Of a DNA stretch of 64,000 nucleotides, positions 17,409 to 25,765 are shown piece after piece (within the stretch, counting starts at the first letter, position 1; the number at the start of each line of letters is the position of its first letter). The stretch lies in the NCBI GenBank assembly GCA_017934045.1, contig JAGBKK010000032.1, forward strand, positions 53,091-117,090, written 5' to 3'. The position numbers and the translations under genes are program-made. Origin of the DNA: Neisseriaceae bacterium. GTDB lineage: Bacteria > Pseudomonadota > Gammaproteobacteria > Burkholderiales > Neisseriaceae. Under the pieces are notes generated by a model, which had not been told where the DNA came from, made no database searches, and was given only the letters and a program-made list of their open reading frames with translations.

Positions 17409-18320
17409 ATGGCAATACAATGGTTTCCAGGGCATATGAATAAGGCAAAAAAAGCCATTGCCGAGCGTGCCAAAAATATTGATGTGGTGATTGAAGTGTT
17501 GGACGCACGCTTGCCTGCGTCTTCCATCAGCCCGTTGTTAGCCAAAACCGTGCGGCATATTCCGTGTTTGAAAGTGTTGAATAAAGCCGATTTAGCCGAT
17601 GAAAATCGTACGCAACAATGGATAGAATACTTTAAAAAACAAAATATTACAGACGCAATCGCCATTACCGCATTAGACCATTCAGGCAGCCTGAAAGTCA
17701 TCAAGGCGTGTCGCACATTAGCACCGCACCGCAAAGGGTTAGAAAAACCACTGCGTGCTATGATTTGCGGCGTGCCGAATGTGGGCAAATCCACGCTGAT
17801 TAACACGATGATTGGCAAAAAATCAGCCAAAACAGGCAACGAAGCAGGCGTTACCAAAGCCGAACAACGCTTGATTTTGGCTGACGATTTTTGGCTTTTC
17901 GACACACCAGGTATGCTGTGGCAAAAAATCATCGTCCCTGAAAGTGGCTATAATTTAGCGATTGCAGGCAGCGTGGGTCGCAATGCGATGGACGAAGAAG
18001 ATGTCGCTTTGTATTTAATTTCTTATTTAAAAAACAATTATTTGTCAGCATTACAACAGCGATATTCATTAAGCGAATTGGGCGAACAAACGCATGACGA
18101 TGAATGGTTAGCCCACATTGCCAAACGGCGTGGTGCGATTTTGTCAGGCGGACACGCCAATTATCAAAAAGCCGCCGAGATTGTGTTGCAAGACTTTCGC
18201 AGCAATGTCTTGGGCGACATCACATTAGAAACGCCTGATGAGTTTGCAATGTGGCTAAAAACCGCCCAACAAATCGAACAACAAAAACAAGCCCAAAAAG
18301 CATTAAAAAAACAGAAATAA
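17409..18320 (+). CDS. ylqF: Ribosome biogenesis GTPase YlqF/RbgA
   Basis: The 303-residue protein is a circularly permuted GTPase: G4 (NKAD) near residue 58 precedes G1 (GVPNVGKSTLIN, about 121) and G3 (DTPGML, about 166). The N-terminal WFPGHMNKAKKAI motif is diagnostic of the YlqF/MTG family, which acts in large-subunit ribosome assembly. The C-terminal helical domain is present. An uptake sequence (17682-17696) lies in frame and encodes HSGSLKV in the permuted G-domain. It is 18 bp upstream of scpB on the same strand. Confidence 0.93.
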   Translation: MAIQWFPGHMNKAKKAIAERAKNIDVVIEVLDARLPASSISPLLAKTVRHIPCLKVLNKADLADENRTQQWIEYFKKQNITDAIAITALDHSGSLKVIKACRTLAPHRKGLEKPLRAMICGVPNVGKSTLINTMIGKKSAKTGNEAGVTKAEQRLILADDFWLFDTPGMLWQKIIVPESGYNLAIAGSVGRNAMDEEDVALYLISYLKNNYLSALQQRYSLSELGEQTHDDEWLAHIAKRRGAILSGGHANYQKAAEIVLQDFRSNVLGDITLETPDEFAMWLKTAQQIEQQKQAQKALKKQK

Positions 18321-18323
18321 TTT

Positions 18324-18338
18324 TTCAGGCAGCCTGAA
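18324..18338. repeat. Uptake sequence abutting the scpB start codon
   Basis: TTCAGGCAGCCTGAA ends immediately before the ATG at 18339, filling the place where a ribosome-binding site is expected. No other purine-rich motif lies in the 18-bp ylqF-scpB gap. Confidence 0.85.
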
Positions 18339-18974
18339 ATGACCGAACAAACTCTTCCCCCTGATTGCCTTATTGAAGCGGCGTTGCTCACCACCGACAA
18401 GCCTTTGTCGCGTTATGATTTGCGTCATTTGTTTGACCCTAAATTGCCCAATGACGCATTAAGCGATGCCTTGGTGATTTTAAAAGCGCGTTGGCGAAAT
18501 CGTGCCTTGAAGTTGGAAGAATCTTTGGACGGCTGGCAATTTACGGTGGATAGCGAAATTGCCACCAAAATTCCACATTTATATGCGGAAAAATACCCCA
18601 AATATTCGCGTGCGGTGATGGAAACTTTGGCGATTATTGCGTATCGTCAGCCTGTAACGCGGGGCGATATTGAAGCGGTGCGTGGCGTGGCGGTGTCTTC
18701 GCAAATTATGCAGGTCTTGCAGGAGCGTGGCTGGATTGAAGTGGTGGGGCAAAAAGAAGTGGCAGGAAAACCCAATTTATGGGCAACCACGGAACAATTT
18801 TTAATTGATTTACGCTTAAATTCTTTGAAAGAATTACCACCGTTGGAAGAATTGGGGCAGTTGATTGAAGATGAAGTTGCCACGCCGCCTGCGGAAGATC
18901 GCAATGGCGTATCTATAAACAATCAATCGCTAACGGCTACGCCAGTTTCAGGCAGCCTGAACGATGGTGATTAG
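18339..18974 (+). CDS. scpB: Segregation and condensation protein B
   Basis: The 211-residue protein carries the paired winged-helix domains of ScpB, the kite subunit of the SMC-ScpAB condensin. Conserved stretches are KYSRAVMETLAIIAYRQPVTRGDIEAVRGV and LQERGWIEVVGQKEVAGKPNLWATTEQFL. The C-terminal tail TPVSGSLNDGD comes from an uptake sequence at 18947-18961. The start codon directly follows another uptake sequence, so initiation may depend on coupling to ylqF. scpA is not in the window. Confidence 0.94.
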   Translation: MTEQTLPPDCLIEAALLTTDKPLSRYDLRHLFDPKLPNDALSDALVILKARWRNRALKLEESLDGWQFTVDSEIATKIPHLYAEKYPKYSRAVMETLAIIAYRQPVTRGDIEAVRGVAVSSQIMQVLQERGWIEVVGQKEVAGKPNLWATTEQFLIDLRLNSLKELPPLEELGQLIEDEVATPPAEDRNGVSINNQSLTATPVSGSLNDGD

Positions 18975-18999
18975 CACATTTTTTCAGGCTGCCTGAAAC

Positions 19000-19653
19000 T
19001 TATTTGATGATTGGGTCTTGTGTTTTTGCCAATGCAAAACCTTTGGCACGCAACAGGCAACTGTCGCACACGCCGCAGGGTTTATCGTTGTTTTGGTAGC
19101 AACTGTAAGTGTGGTCTAATGGCACGCCTAATTCCAGGGCTTTCTGTACAATTTCGGCTTTGGCTAAATGCACCAATGGGGTGTGAATGGTGAAGTTTTC
19201 GCCTGTGCCTGCGTTCATCGCCGCTTGTATTTTGTGGATAAAATCTTCGCTACAATCAGGATAACCACTGCTGTCTTCTTGCACAACGCCGATAAACAGT
19301 GCTTGTGCGTTATATCGTTGGGCAACGGCGGCGGCAATCGACAGAAAAATACCGTTGCGATAAGGTACATAAGAATTGGGTATCTCGTTGTTATCTAACG
19401 CATTTTCGCGAATGGTTAAAGATAAATCGGTCAGAGAATTGCCGCCAATTTGGGCGATAAAATCGGCATTGATGATGATTTTCTGCACAACATTTAAATC
19501 ATCGCACAGTTGGTTAAAGCATTGTCGTTCTCTATCCATTGTGCGTTGGCAATAGTCAAAATGTAAGGCGATAATGTCGTAATACATTGATTTGGCGATA
19601 AATGCACAAACAGCACTGTCCATACCACCACTCATAATACACACGGCTTTCAT
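19000..19653 (-). CDS. queC: 7-cyano-7-deazaguanine (preQ0) synthase
   Basis: The 217-residue enzyme converts 7-carboxy-7-deazaguanine to preQ0 in queuosine synthesis. It shows the PP-loop SGGMDSAVC at the N-terminus, YVPYRNGIFLSIAAAVAQ in the middle, and a Zn-binding cluster CYQNNDKPCGVCDSCLLR near the C-terminus. The ATG at 19653 has AAAGGAC upstream; a further upstream in-frame start would add an unrelated leader. It is convergent with scpB, with uptake sequences at 18983-18997 and 19717-19731 on its two sides. Confidence 0.96.
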   Translation of the reverse strand: MKAVCIMSGGMDSAVCAFIAKSMYYDIIALHFDYCQRTMDRERQCFNQLCDDLNVVQKIIINADFIAQIGGNSLTDLSLTIRENALDNNEIPNSYVPYRNGIFLSIAAAVAQRYNAQALFIGVVQEDSSGYPDCSEDFIHKIQAAMNAGTGENFTIHTPLVHLAKAEIVQKALELGVPLDHTYSCYQNNDKPCGVCDSCLLRAKGFALAKTQDPIIK

Positions 19654-19686
19654 TGTTTTTTGTCCTTTATATTGTTTTAAAACAGC

Positions 19687-19711
19687 GTGGGCAACAAAGT
19701 TGCCCACCCTA
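19687..19711. repeat. GTGGGC/GCCCAC palindromic repeat
   Basis: GTGGGCAACAAAGTTGCCCAC is an inverted repeat of a type recurring near 25553, 41960, 44541, 45302 and 63832. Here it lies between queC and pepN, next to an uptake sequence. Confidence 0.7.
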
Positions 19712-19736
19712 CAATTTTCAGGCAGCCTGAAAGTGC

Positions 19737-22391
19737 TTACCCCTGCAAAATCTTGCGAACAATCTCTCCTGTATCGGCGGACAGCGTTGGTTGTTGCAGG
19801 ATTTTGTTTAATTCGCTTGTTATTAACGCTTGGTTTGCGTCTGGCAATTTGGGCTTAATGGCAAATGCTTTTGCCAAGCGTGCGGCGACTTGCGGATTGT
19901 ATGCGTCAATCGTGCCAATGGCGTTGGCAATCAGGGCGTAGCCGTGCGAAGTGTGAAAATGTGGCAGATTGCGTGTGAAAGCCATAAATAAGGCATAGAT
20001 TTTATTGGGATTTTTCATTGAAAACGCAGGGTGTTGTTGGGCGTTTTCCACTTCTTTCAGGCAGCCTGAAATGTTTGATGACGCAACGGTGGCAAAATAT
20101 TTATCCATTGCCAAAGGATTATTTGCAAATTTTTTCGCATATAAATCAAGCATTTGTTGGCGTTCTGGGCGTTCGCTGTGATTGACCGCTTGCAATAGTC
20201 CAAACGATAAGGTGAAGTTGTTTTCTTCCTTGTATTCGGCTAAATATTGCGGTAAAACGCTGTCGTCCGCCGTGGCAATGAACGCTCGGCAAACATTCAA
20301 CAAGGCACGAATGCCTGCGGCGTTGGCGTTGTATTCGGTGCCACTTTCGTTGTGAATGTGGGACAATGCTTGCACCAAATGTGTTGCCGTGCGTTGCAGT
20401 TGGGGCAAACAGCCCACCGCAATGCTGTGGATTAAGTTTTTGCGTGCCGTGTGCAAGACAATGGGGTCTGGTTTGTCAAATAAATCAATCATTTCCATTG
20501 TTTCAGGCAGCCTGAACATTAGTGCGGTAAAGGCGTTGTCTAATTTTTGTGTTAATAAGTGATTGAGATTGTTGATTAAATTCGTGTGTTCAGGCAACAC
20601 TTTGTTGTCGCGTAACGCGTTGTAGTTGGCGATAATTGCTCGCCGATAAAGTGTTTGAGCGGCTTCCCAGCGACAAAATTCGTCTGAATCAAACGCCATT
20701 AAAGTGTTCAAATCTTGTTCGGAATAAGGAAAATTCAGTCGCACAGGGGCAGAAAAACCACGCAACAAAGACGGCACAACGGATTCACAAACATTGTACA
20801 GAACAAATTGTTCTTCGGCTTGTCGCAACATTAAAACGGTTTCGGTTAAAGGGGCGGAAAGTTCATTATCTTGTTGTATTCTAAACGAAATTTGCTTGCC
20901 GTCTGACGCAAATAACGCCACTTTCACAGGAATTAACTGCGGTTGTTTGGCTTGTTTGTCAGGCGTTTCAGGCAGCGTCTGTTTGATATTTAACGAATAG
21001 GTGTTGTTTTCCTTATTCAGGCTGCCTGAAATGTCCAAAACAGGCGTGCCTGCTTGCGAATACCAAAGGTCGAACTGTTGAAAATCGTCTTCATTACCGC
21101 CATTGGCGTCCCACATGGCACGGCGAAAATCATCGCACGAAGCAGCCGTGCCGTCGTGGCGTTGCAAATAAAGCCGCAAGCCGTTTTTGAAGCCTGTTTC
21201 CCCAAACAGCGTTTGATACATTCGCACCACTTCTGCCCCTTTTTCATACACCGTCAGCGTATAAAAATTGTCGATTTTTTCATACGATTCAGGACGCACA
21301 GGGTGAGCGGTGGGGGACGCATCTTCGGCAAATTGAGTGGCACGCAACACTTGCACCTGCTTAATTCGACGCACCGCACGGCACGCCATATCCGCCGAAA
21401 ATTCCTGATCACGGAAAACCGTTAAACCCTCTTTTAACGATAGTTGAAACCAATCACGACAAGTAACACGATTGCCTGTATAATTGTGGAAATATTCGTG
21501 TCCAATCACCCCTTCAATCGCTTCAAAATCGTTGTCGGTGGCGGATTCTTGGTCTGCCAACACATATTTGGTATTAAAAATATTCAAGCCCTTATTTTCC
21601 ATCGCCCCCATATTAAAATCGCCAACAGCCACCACCATATAGCGGTCAAGGTCATATTCCAAGCCAAATCGTGTCTCGTCCCACTTCATCGCACGCTTTA
21701 AGGACGCAATCGCAAACGGCGTTTTATGAATGTCCGCTTCTTCGGTATAAAAAGCAATGTCGATTGTGCGACCGCTCATCGTGGTGAAGGTGTCTTTCGC
21801 ACACGCCAAACGCCCTGCCACCAAGGCAAAGAGATAACACGGTTTGGCAAAAGGGTCGTGCCACACGGCGTAATGCTGATTGTCGTTCAGGCTGCCTTGT
21901 TCAATCAAATTGCCATTCGACAACAGCACAGGATATTGATTTTTATCGGCAATGATTTTGACTGTGTATTTCGTCAAAATATCAGGACGGTCGAAAAAAT
22001 AGGTAATTTTGCGAAACCCCTCCGCCTCGCACTGCGTAAAAAGCCCAGAACCAGACGCATACAGCCCTGAAAAACTTTTATTCTCCGCAGGCTGAATGGC
22101 GGTTTCAATTTTTAAAATAAACGGCTTTTCAGGCAGCCTGAACAAGGTTAAAGTGTCGTTTTCTTTGTTGATAATATATTGATTTTCTTCTAAAACTTGA
22201 TTATCTAATTGAATGGATAACAAATCCGCCGAACCATTCAAAACGCATTCTTTCAAATCAGATTGGGGCGTAATTTGAAATTCCGACACAACTTTGACAC
22301 AGTCGTTGTGAATGTCAAAAGTTAAATGCAAATAATCAACCGATAAGGGCAGGGCAGAATAATCCTTGCGATAACAAACCGTTGCAGACAT
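19737..22391 (-). CDS. pepN: Aminopeptidase N (M1 family)
   Basis: The 884-residue zinc metallopeptidase removes N-terminal amino acids from peptides. The substrate-binding GAMENKGLNIF motif precedes the zinc site HEYFHNYTGNRVTCRDWFQLSLKEG (HExxH plus distal Glu), and length is normal for the E. coli-type PepN, including the alpha-helical C-terminal domain. Several in-frame uptake sequences encode FRLPE or SGSLN-type tracts (for example near 20053, 20504, 21016 and 22127). It is divergent from hemA, with a 140-bp gap holding an uptake sequence near 22449. Confidence 0.97.
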   Translation of the reverse strand: MSATVCYRKDYSALPLSVDYLHLTFDIHNDCVKVVSEFQITPQSDLKECVLNGSADLLSIQLDNQVLEENQYIINKENDTLTLFRLPEKPFILKIETAIQPAENKSFSGLYASGSGLFTQCEAEGFRKITYFFDRPDILTKYTVKIIADKNQYPVLLSNGNLIEQGSLNDNQHYAVWHDPFAKPCYLFALVAGRLACAKDTFTTMSGRTIDIAFYTEEADIHKTPFAIASLKRAMKWDETRFGLEYDLDRYMVVAVGDFNMGAMENKGLNIFNTKYVLADQESATDNDFEAIEGVIGHEYFHNYTGNRVTCRDWFQLSLKEGLTVFRDQEFSADMACRAVRRIKQVQVLRATQFAEDASPTAHPVRPESYEKIDNFYTLTVYEKGAEVVRMYQTLFGETGFKNGLRLYLQRHDGTAASCDDFRRAMWDANGGNEDDFQQFDLWYSQAGTPVLDISGSLNKENNTYSLNIKQTLPETPDKQAKQPQLIPVKVALFASDGKQISFRIQQDNELSAPLTETVLMLRQAEEQFVLYNVCESVVPSLLRGFSAPVRLNFPYSEQDLNTLMAFDSDEFCRWEAAQTLYRRAIIANYNALRDNKVLPEHTNLINNLNHLLTQKLDNAFTALMFRLPETMEMIDLFDKPDPIVLHTARKNLIHSIAVGCLPQLQRTATHLVQALSHIHNESGTEYNANAAGIRALLNVCRAFIATADDSVLPQYLAEYKEENNFTLSFGLLQAVNHSERPERQQMLDLYAKKFANNPLAMDKYFATVASSNISGCLKEVENAQQHPAFSMKNPNKIYALFMAFTRNLPHFHTSHGYALIANAIGTIDAYNPQVAARLAKAFAIKPKLPDANQALITSELNKILQQPTLSADTGEIVRKILQG

Positions 22392-22531
22392 TTTGAAATA
22401 ATCCTAATCATCAAAAAGAAAGGCGGTATTTTAACACCGCAACAGCATTTCAGGCAGCCTGAACTTATCTTTATCACGCTGATATAAAAGCGTATAATAA
22501 GCAGGTTTTTGCAATATTTGATTGTTAAAAA

Positions 22532-23788
22532 ATGTCTTTAACGATTGTGGGATTAAATCATCAAACCGCACCAGTGGCTGTTCGGGAGCGGTTAGCGGTG
22601 TCGCAACAGGACTTGCCACAGGCTTTGTTGTCTTTGCTTGGCACGGACGATATTGCCGAGGCGTTGATTTTATCCACTTGTAATCGCACCGAAATTTATG
22701 CCGTAGGGCAGCCTGAAAGCATTGTTCGTTGGTTATCCGCTTTTCATCGCTTGCCTGTGGCTGATTTTCAACAATATCTTTATATTTATCAACAACAAGA
22801 TTGTGTGCGTCATGCGTTTCGTGTTTCTTGCGGTTTGAACTCAATGGTGTTGGGCGAGCCGCAAATTTTGGGGCAACTCAAAGACGCTATTCGTGCCGCA
22901 CAGGAATGCGGTACGCTGAATTCGCAATTGAATATGCTATTTCAACGCACACTGTCGGTTGCCAAAGAAGTGCGTACCAAAACCGATGTCGGCGGACAAT
23001 CGGTATCGATGGCGGCAGCAAGCGTAAAATTGGCTGAACAAATTTTCCCCAAAATTGCCGACTTAAATGTACTATTTATCGGTGCAGGTGAAATGATTGA
23101 ACTGATTGCCACACACTTTGCAGCCAAAAAACCCAAACTTACTACCATAGCCAATCGCACTGTTTCGCGTGCAGAAAATTTATCGCAAAAATTAGATTGC
23201 ACCGCCAACGCAGTCGGCTTGGATAGGCTGCCTGAAATTCTGCACCATTACGATGTGGTGATTGCTTCCACAGGTTCGCCCTTGCCGATTGTGGGTAAAG
23301 GTATTGTGGAGGCGGCGTTGAAAAAACGCCGTTATACACCAATGTTTATTTTGGATATGGCAGTGCCACGCGATATTGAACCACAAGTGGCTGATTTATC
23401 AGACGCTTTCCTTTATACGGTTGATGATATGACGGATATTGTCAATAGTGGCAAAGCGTCTCGTCAAAAAGCAGCCAAACAAGCAGAAGTGCTGATAGAA
23501 CAACAAGTTGCGGCATTTATCGATTGGCAAAAATCACGCTTAACTGTTCCTTTAATTCGCCGTCTGCGTGATGATGCAGAACAAGCACGCCAATTTGTAT
23601 TAGCCAATGCAATGCGACAATTAGCCAAAGGTGTGCCAGCCGAAGAAGTGTTAGAACGCTTGTCGGTGCAATTAACCAATAAATTATTGCATGCACCCAC
23701 CAAAGCGTTAAATCCCAATGCGTTTGATGAAGAAGATTTAACAGACGCAGTGAGAAAAATTTATCATTTACAAGAAGATGAAGAGTAA
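22532..23788 (+). CDS. hemA: Glutamyl-tRNA reductase
   Basis: The 418-residue enzyme reduces glutamyl-tRNA to glutamate-1-semialdehyde, the first step of C5 heme synthesis. Cys50 in ILSTCNRTEIYA is the catalytic nucleophile; GLNSMVLGEPQILGQLKDA and the NADPH-binding region LFIGAGEMIEL follow, then the C-terminal dimerisation helices. Start and length match the family. It supplies the same pathway as hemC-hemD but is not linked to them. Three small hairpins follow the stop. Confidence 0.97.
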   Translation: MSLTIVGLNHQTAPVAVRERLAVSQQDLPQALLSLLGTDDIAEALILSTCNRTEIYAVGQPESIVRWLSAFHRLPVADFQQYLYIYQQQDCVRHAFRVSCGLNSMVLGEPQILGQLKDAIRAAQECGTLNSQLNMLFQRTLSVAKEVRTKTDVGGQSVSMAAASVKLAEQIFPKIADLNVLFIGAGEMIELIATHFAAKKPKLTTIANRTVSRAENLSQKLDCTANAVGLDRLPEILHHYDVVIASTGSPLPIVGKGIVEAALKKRRYTPMFILDMAVPRDIEPQVADLSDAFLYTVDDMTDIVNSGKASRQKAAKQAEVLIEQQVAAFIDWQKSRLTVPLIRRLRDDAEQARQFVLANAMRQLAKGVPAEEVLERLSVQLTNKLLHAPTKALNPNAFDEEDLTDAVRKIYHLQEDEE

Positions 23789-23809
23789 TGTTGGCTTTAT
23801 CGAAATTTT

Positions 23810-23871
23810 GGTTTGTTTGCTTTGCAAACCTTTTTATTGACTTCATCAATAAAGATTTCACTTTGTGAAAT
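23810..23871 (+). other. Three consecutive small hairpins after hemA
   Basis: GGTTTG / CAAACC followed by TTTTT (23810-23835) may be a weak terminator. It is followed by ATTGA / TCAAT (23836-23850) and ATTTCAC / GTGAAAT with a three-base loop (23855-23871). The next gene starts 36 bp further on. Confidence 0.5.
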
Positions 23872-23907
23872 AAACCTTATTTGCAGGCAGCCTAAAAGGA
23901 TGAAAAA

Positions 23908-24276
23908 ATGAAGAATACCGTTGAATTTTGGACAGAAAAATTAGCTTGTTCGCAAACCGTGTTATCGCAAGTGTTGGGTGTATCTGAACAAAAAATTGGT
24001 TATTGGAAAAAGAAAAAATGTATTCCAGCTGAATTTGTGGCGTGGTTGGAAGACATGGCACAAAAACCTGAAACCGCAGAAATGGTTGCCTTATTTCAAA
24101 GTGTGCGTACCCCACAAGGTTCGCGTGGCAAAGACAAACAACGGCGTAAAAAAGGTTCAGGCATTTTTGTTCGTACACCTGAAAACACCACACTGCGTGG
24201 CGTTGGCAAACGCGGCAAAGGTAAAAATACTTTGGCAGATATTTTGCGACGCATTGATGAAACAGGTGATTTTTAA
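23908..24276 (+). CDS. Small basic protein with an HTH-like N-terminus
   Basis: The 122-residue protein starts at an ATG preceded by AAAGGA. Residues about 10-48 (LACSQTVLSQVLGVSEQKIG, then YWKKKKCIPAEFVAWLED) look like a Cro/YdaS-type helix-turn-helix with a recognition helix followed by a basic turn. The second half is very basic and Gly-rich (RGKDKQRRKKGSG, RGVGKRGKGKN) and ends LADILRRIDETGDF. It could be a DNA- or RNA-binding regulator. I do not recognise the family, and no partner toxin or prophage gene is adjacent. A near-copy of the uptake sequence lies just upstream (23884). Confidence 0.7.
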   Translation: MKNTVEFWTEKLACSQTVLSQVLGVSEQKIGYWKKKKCIPAEFVAWLEDMAQKPETAEMVALFQSVRTPQGSRGKDKQRRKKGSGIFVRTPENTTLRGVGKRGKGKNTLADILRRIDETGDF

Positions 24277-24282
24277 TGTTGA

Positions 24283-24311
24283 TGGACGATGAAATGGTGT
24301 GTTTCATCGTC
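24283..24311 (+). other. Hairpin after the HTH-like gene
   Basis: GGACGATGAAA / TTTCATCGTCC is a perfect 11-bp stem with a seven-base loop. No T run follows, so it may stabilise the mRNA end rather than terminate transcription. Confidence 0.5.
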
Positions 24312-24334
24312 CAATAAACTATCTTTTAAAAGTA

Positions 24335-24362
24335 AAACAGGCAGTGCGTGCCTGTTTTATTG
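24335..24362. terminator. Bidirectional terminator between the HTH-like gene and exbD
   Basis: AAAACAGGCA / TGCCTGTTTT with a five-base loop carries A and T tracts on both sides. It lies between two convergent genes and could terminate both. Confidence 0.75.
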
Positions 24363-24427
24363 TCAGTTCATACCAAAATTATGCAGCGTTGGTTTGCCTT
24401 GCCTGCTTTTGGTCTGAATTGACTATA
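24358..24427. mobile_element. Short, degenerate Correia-like element
   Basis: Imperfect ends TATTGTCAGTTCATACC and GGTCTGAATTGACTATA enclose a shortened core (CAGCGTTGGTTTGCCTTGCC); the central GTATTATTTATACTGTC part of full copies is missing. It lies just downstream of exbD. Confidence 0.65.
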
Positions 24428-24431
24428 TTAT

Positions 24432-24854
24432 TTATTCCTGCACTTCCGTTTCAAATCCGATTTTACTCACGCCTGCTTGTTGGGCGGTTTGTAAGGCGTT
24501 GGTGATGTTTTCGTATTCAACGGATTTATCGGCAGCAATGGCTAATACCAAATCGGGATTTTCGCTATGTTTTTGTTGCAAAAAGGTTTTTAGTTCTTCC
24601 AAAGAAACCAATTTTTCATCTAAATAATATTCGCCTTGCTCGTTAATCGCCAAACGCACAGGCTTTTTGATTTCCGTCTGCGTTGGTTTTTCGTCCGTGG
24701 CAATCGGTAATTGCAAGGGGATTGAGTGCGTTAAAACGGGCATCGTTATCATAAACACAATCAACAAGACCAACATTACATCAACCAAGGGCGTTACATT
24801 GATTTCAGCCATTGGTGCGTCTTCATCGCTGCTATTAAAACTGCCAAAAGCCAT
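24432..24854 (-). CDS. exbD: Biopolymer transport protein ExbD
   Basis: The 140-residue protein has one N-terminal membrane helix (VMLVLLIVFMITMPVL) containing the essential Asp25 in NVTPLVDVMLVL, followed by a periplasmic domain. With ExbB it forms the proton channel that energises TonB. The gene follows exbB by one base on the minus strand, and tonB lies further upstream in the same unit. It is the last gene; a bidirectional terminator and a degenerate Correia-like element follow. Confidence 0.95.
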   Translation of the reverse strand: MAFGSFNSSDEDAPMAEINVTPLVDVMLVLLIVFMITMPVLTHSIPLQLPIATDEKPTQTEIKKPVRLAINEQGEYYLDEKLVSLEELKTFLQQKHSENPDLVLAIAADKSVEYENITNALQTAQQAGVSKIGFETEVQE

Positions 24855-24855
24855 G

Positions 24856-25518
24856 TTATTCGTCCTTTACATTCAATAATTGTACATACAAATCGTGGGC
24901 AAAATTGTCCATATCGTGTGAGAGATTTTTGTTCAATCGAACCAAAGCGTTATACGCCAAAACCGCTGGAATGGCGGTAAATAAGCCCATTGCAGTGGCG
25001 ATTAAGGCTTCGCCAATCGGTCCTGCCACAGCCGACATCGTAACTTGCCCTTGCGTGTTAATGTTGATAAGTGCGTGATAAATGCCCCACACCGTGCCGA
25101 ATAAGCCGATAAACGGTGCGGTTGCCCCTACGGACGCTAATGCGGTTAAGCCGCCTGAAAAGGGTCGCAACACTTTGTCCATGGCATAACGAATGTGGCG
25201 GACTAAATAATCGTTTTTCGGCACAGCGTCATGCAGGTGGCTGTATTGAGAGTCATTGTATTGCTGTTGATATTTGTAAGATTGTACGGCGACTTTGGTC
25301 ATCGGCGATTCAATGCCTTGCACTGCCGCCATTGCACCGTATAAATCGGTGGCATGCCAAAAAGTTTTCAGAAATTGCCGATTGGCTTTTTTTGCCATAA
25401 ACAATTTCACCGAGCGAATAATAATAATCGCCCAAGTGAGTATGCTCATCAGCACCAACAGTGCAAAAGTGAGTGTTAAAACAATGTCTTGCTGTGCAAA
25501 TAAATGTTGCAAACCCAT
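24856..25518 (-). CDS. exbB: Biopolymer transport protein ExbB
   Basis: The 220-residue inner-membrane protein has three hydrophobic segments: one near the N-terminus (VLTLTFALLVLMSILTWAII) and two in the second half (LASVGATAPFIGLFGTVWGI and LIATAMGLFTAIPAVLAYNA), the MotA/TolQ/ExbB signature. The ATG at 25518 with AAGGA upstream is preferred to an in-frame TTG three codons earlier. It forms the ExbB-ExbD motor for TonB. A Correia-like element separates it from tonB. Confidence 0.94.
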   Translation of the reverse strand: MGLQHLFAQQDIVLTLTFALLVLMSILTWAIIIIRSVKLFMAKKANRQFLKTFWHATDLYGAMAAVQGIESPMTKVAVQSYKYQQQYNDSQYSHLHDAVPKNDYLVRHIRYAMDKVLRPFSGGLTALASVGATAPFIGLFGTVWGIYHALININTQGQVTMSAVAGPIGEALIATAMGLFTAIPAVLAYNALVRLNKNLSHDMDNFAHDLYVQLLNVKDE

Positions 25519-25615
25519 AATGTTCAATCCTTATGTTTGTTGTGTTGTGTGTTGTAGGGTGGGGCTTCGACCCACCCAAAGCACTTGGCAACTTGCCTAT
25601 TACGCTGTTGCATTT

Positions 25616-25723
25616 TATAGTCGTTAAACTTCAAAACACTAATGCGTATGCCGAGCCTTGCCGTATTATTTATACTGTCACAGGCAAAGCCGCCTTTTAT
25701 TGTTTTGAAGTTTAACGACTATA
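25616..25723. mobile_element. Correia-like element between tonB and exbB (108 bp)
   Basis: Perfect inverted ends TATAGTCGTTAAACTTC / GAAGTTTAACGACTATA surround GAGCCTTGCCGTATTATTTA and GGCAAAGCCGCC. It lies in the 247-bp gap between tonB and exbB, next to an uptake sequence (25727-25741) and a GTGGG palindrome (25553-25577). Confidence 0.9.
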
Positions 25724-25765
25724 TCTTTCAGGCTGCCTGAAAAGTATTTCTGCTCGCCCCCATCT

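Noticed and set aside
22431..22844. 137-codon minus-strand frame overlapping the hemA 5' end
   Set aside because: Antisense to strongly conserved hemA codons and crosses the pepN-hemA control region; no family pattern.
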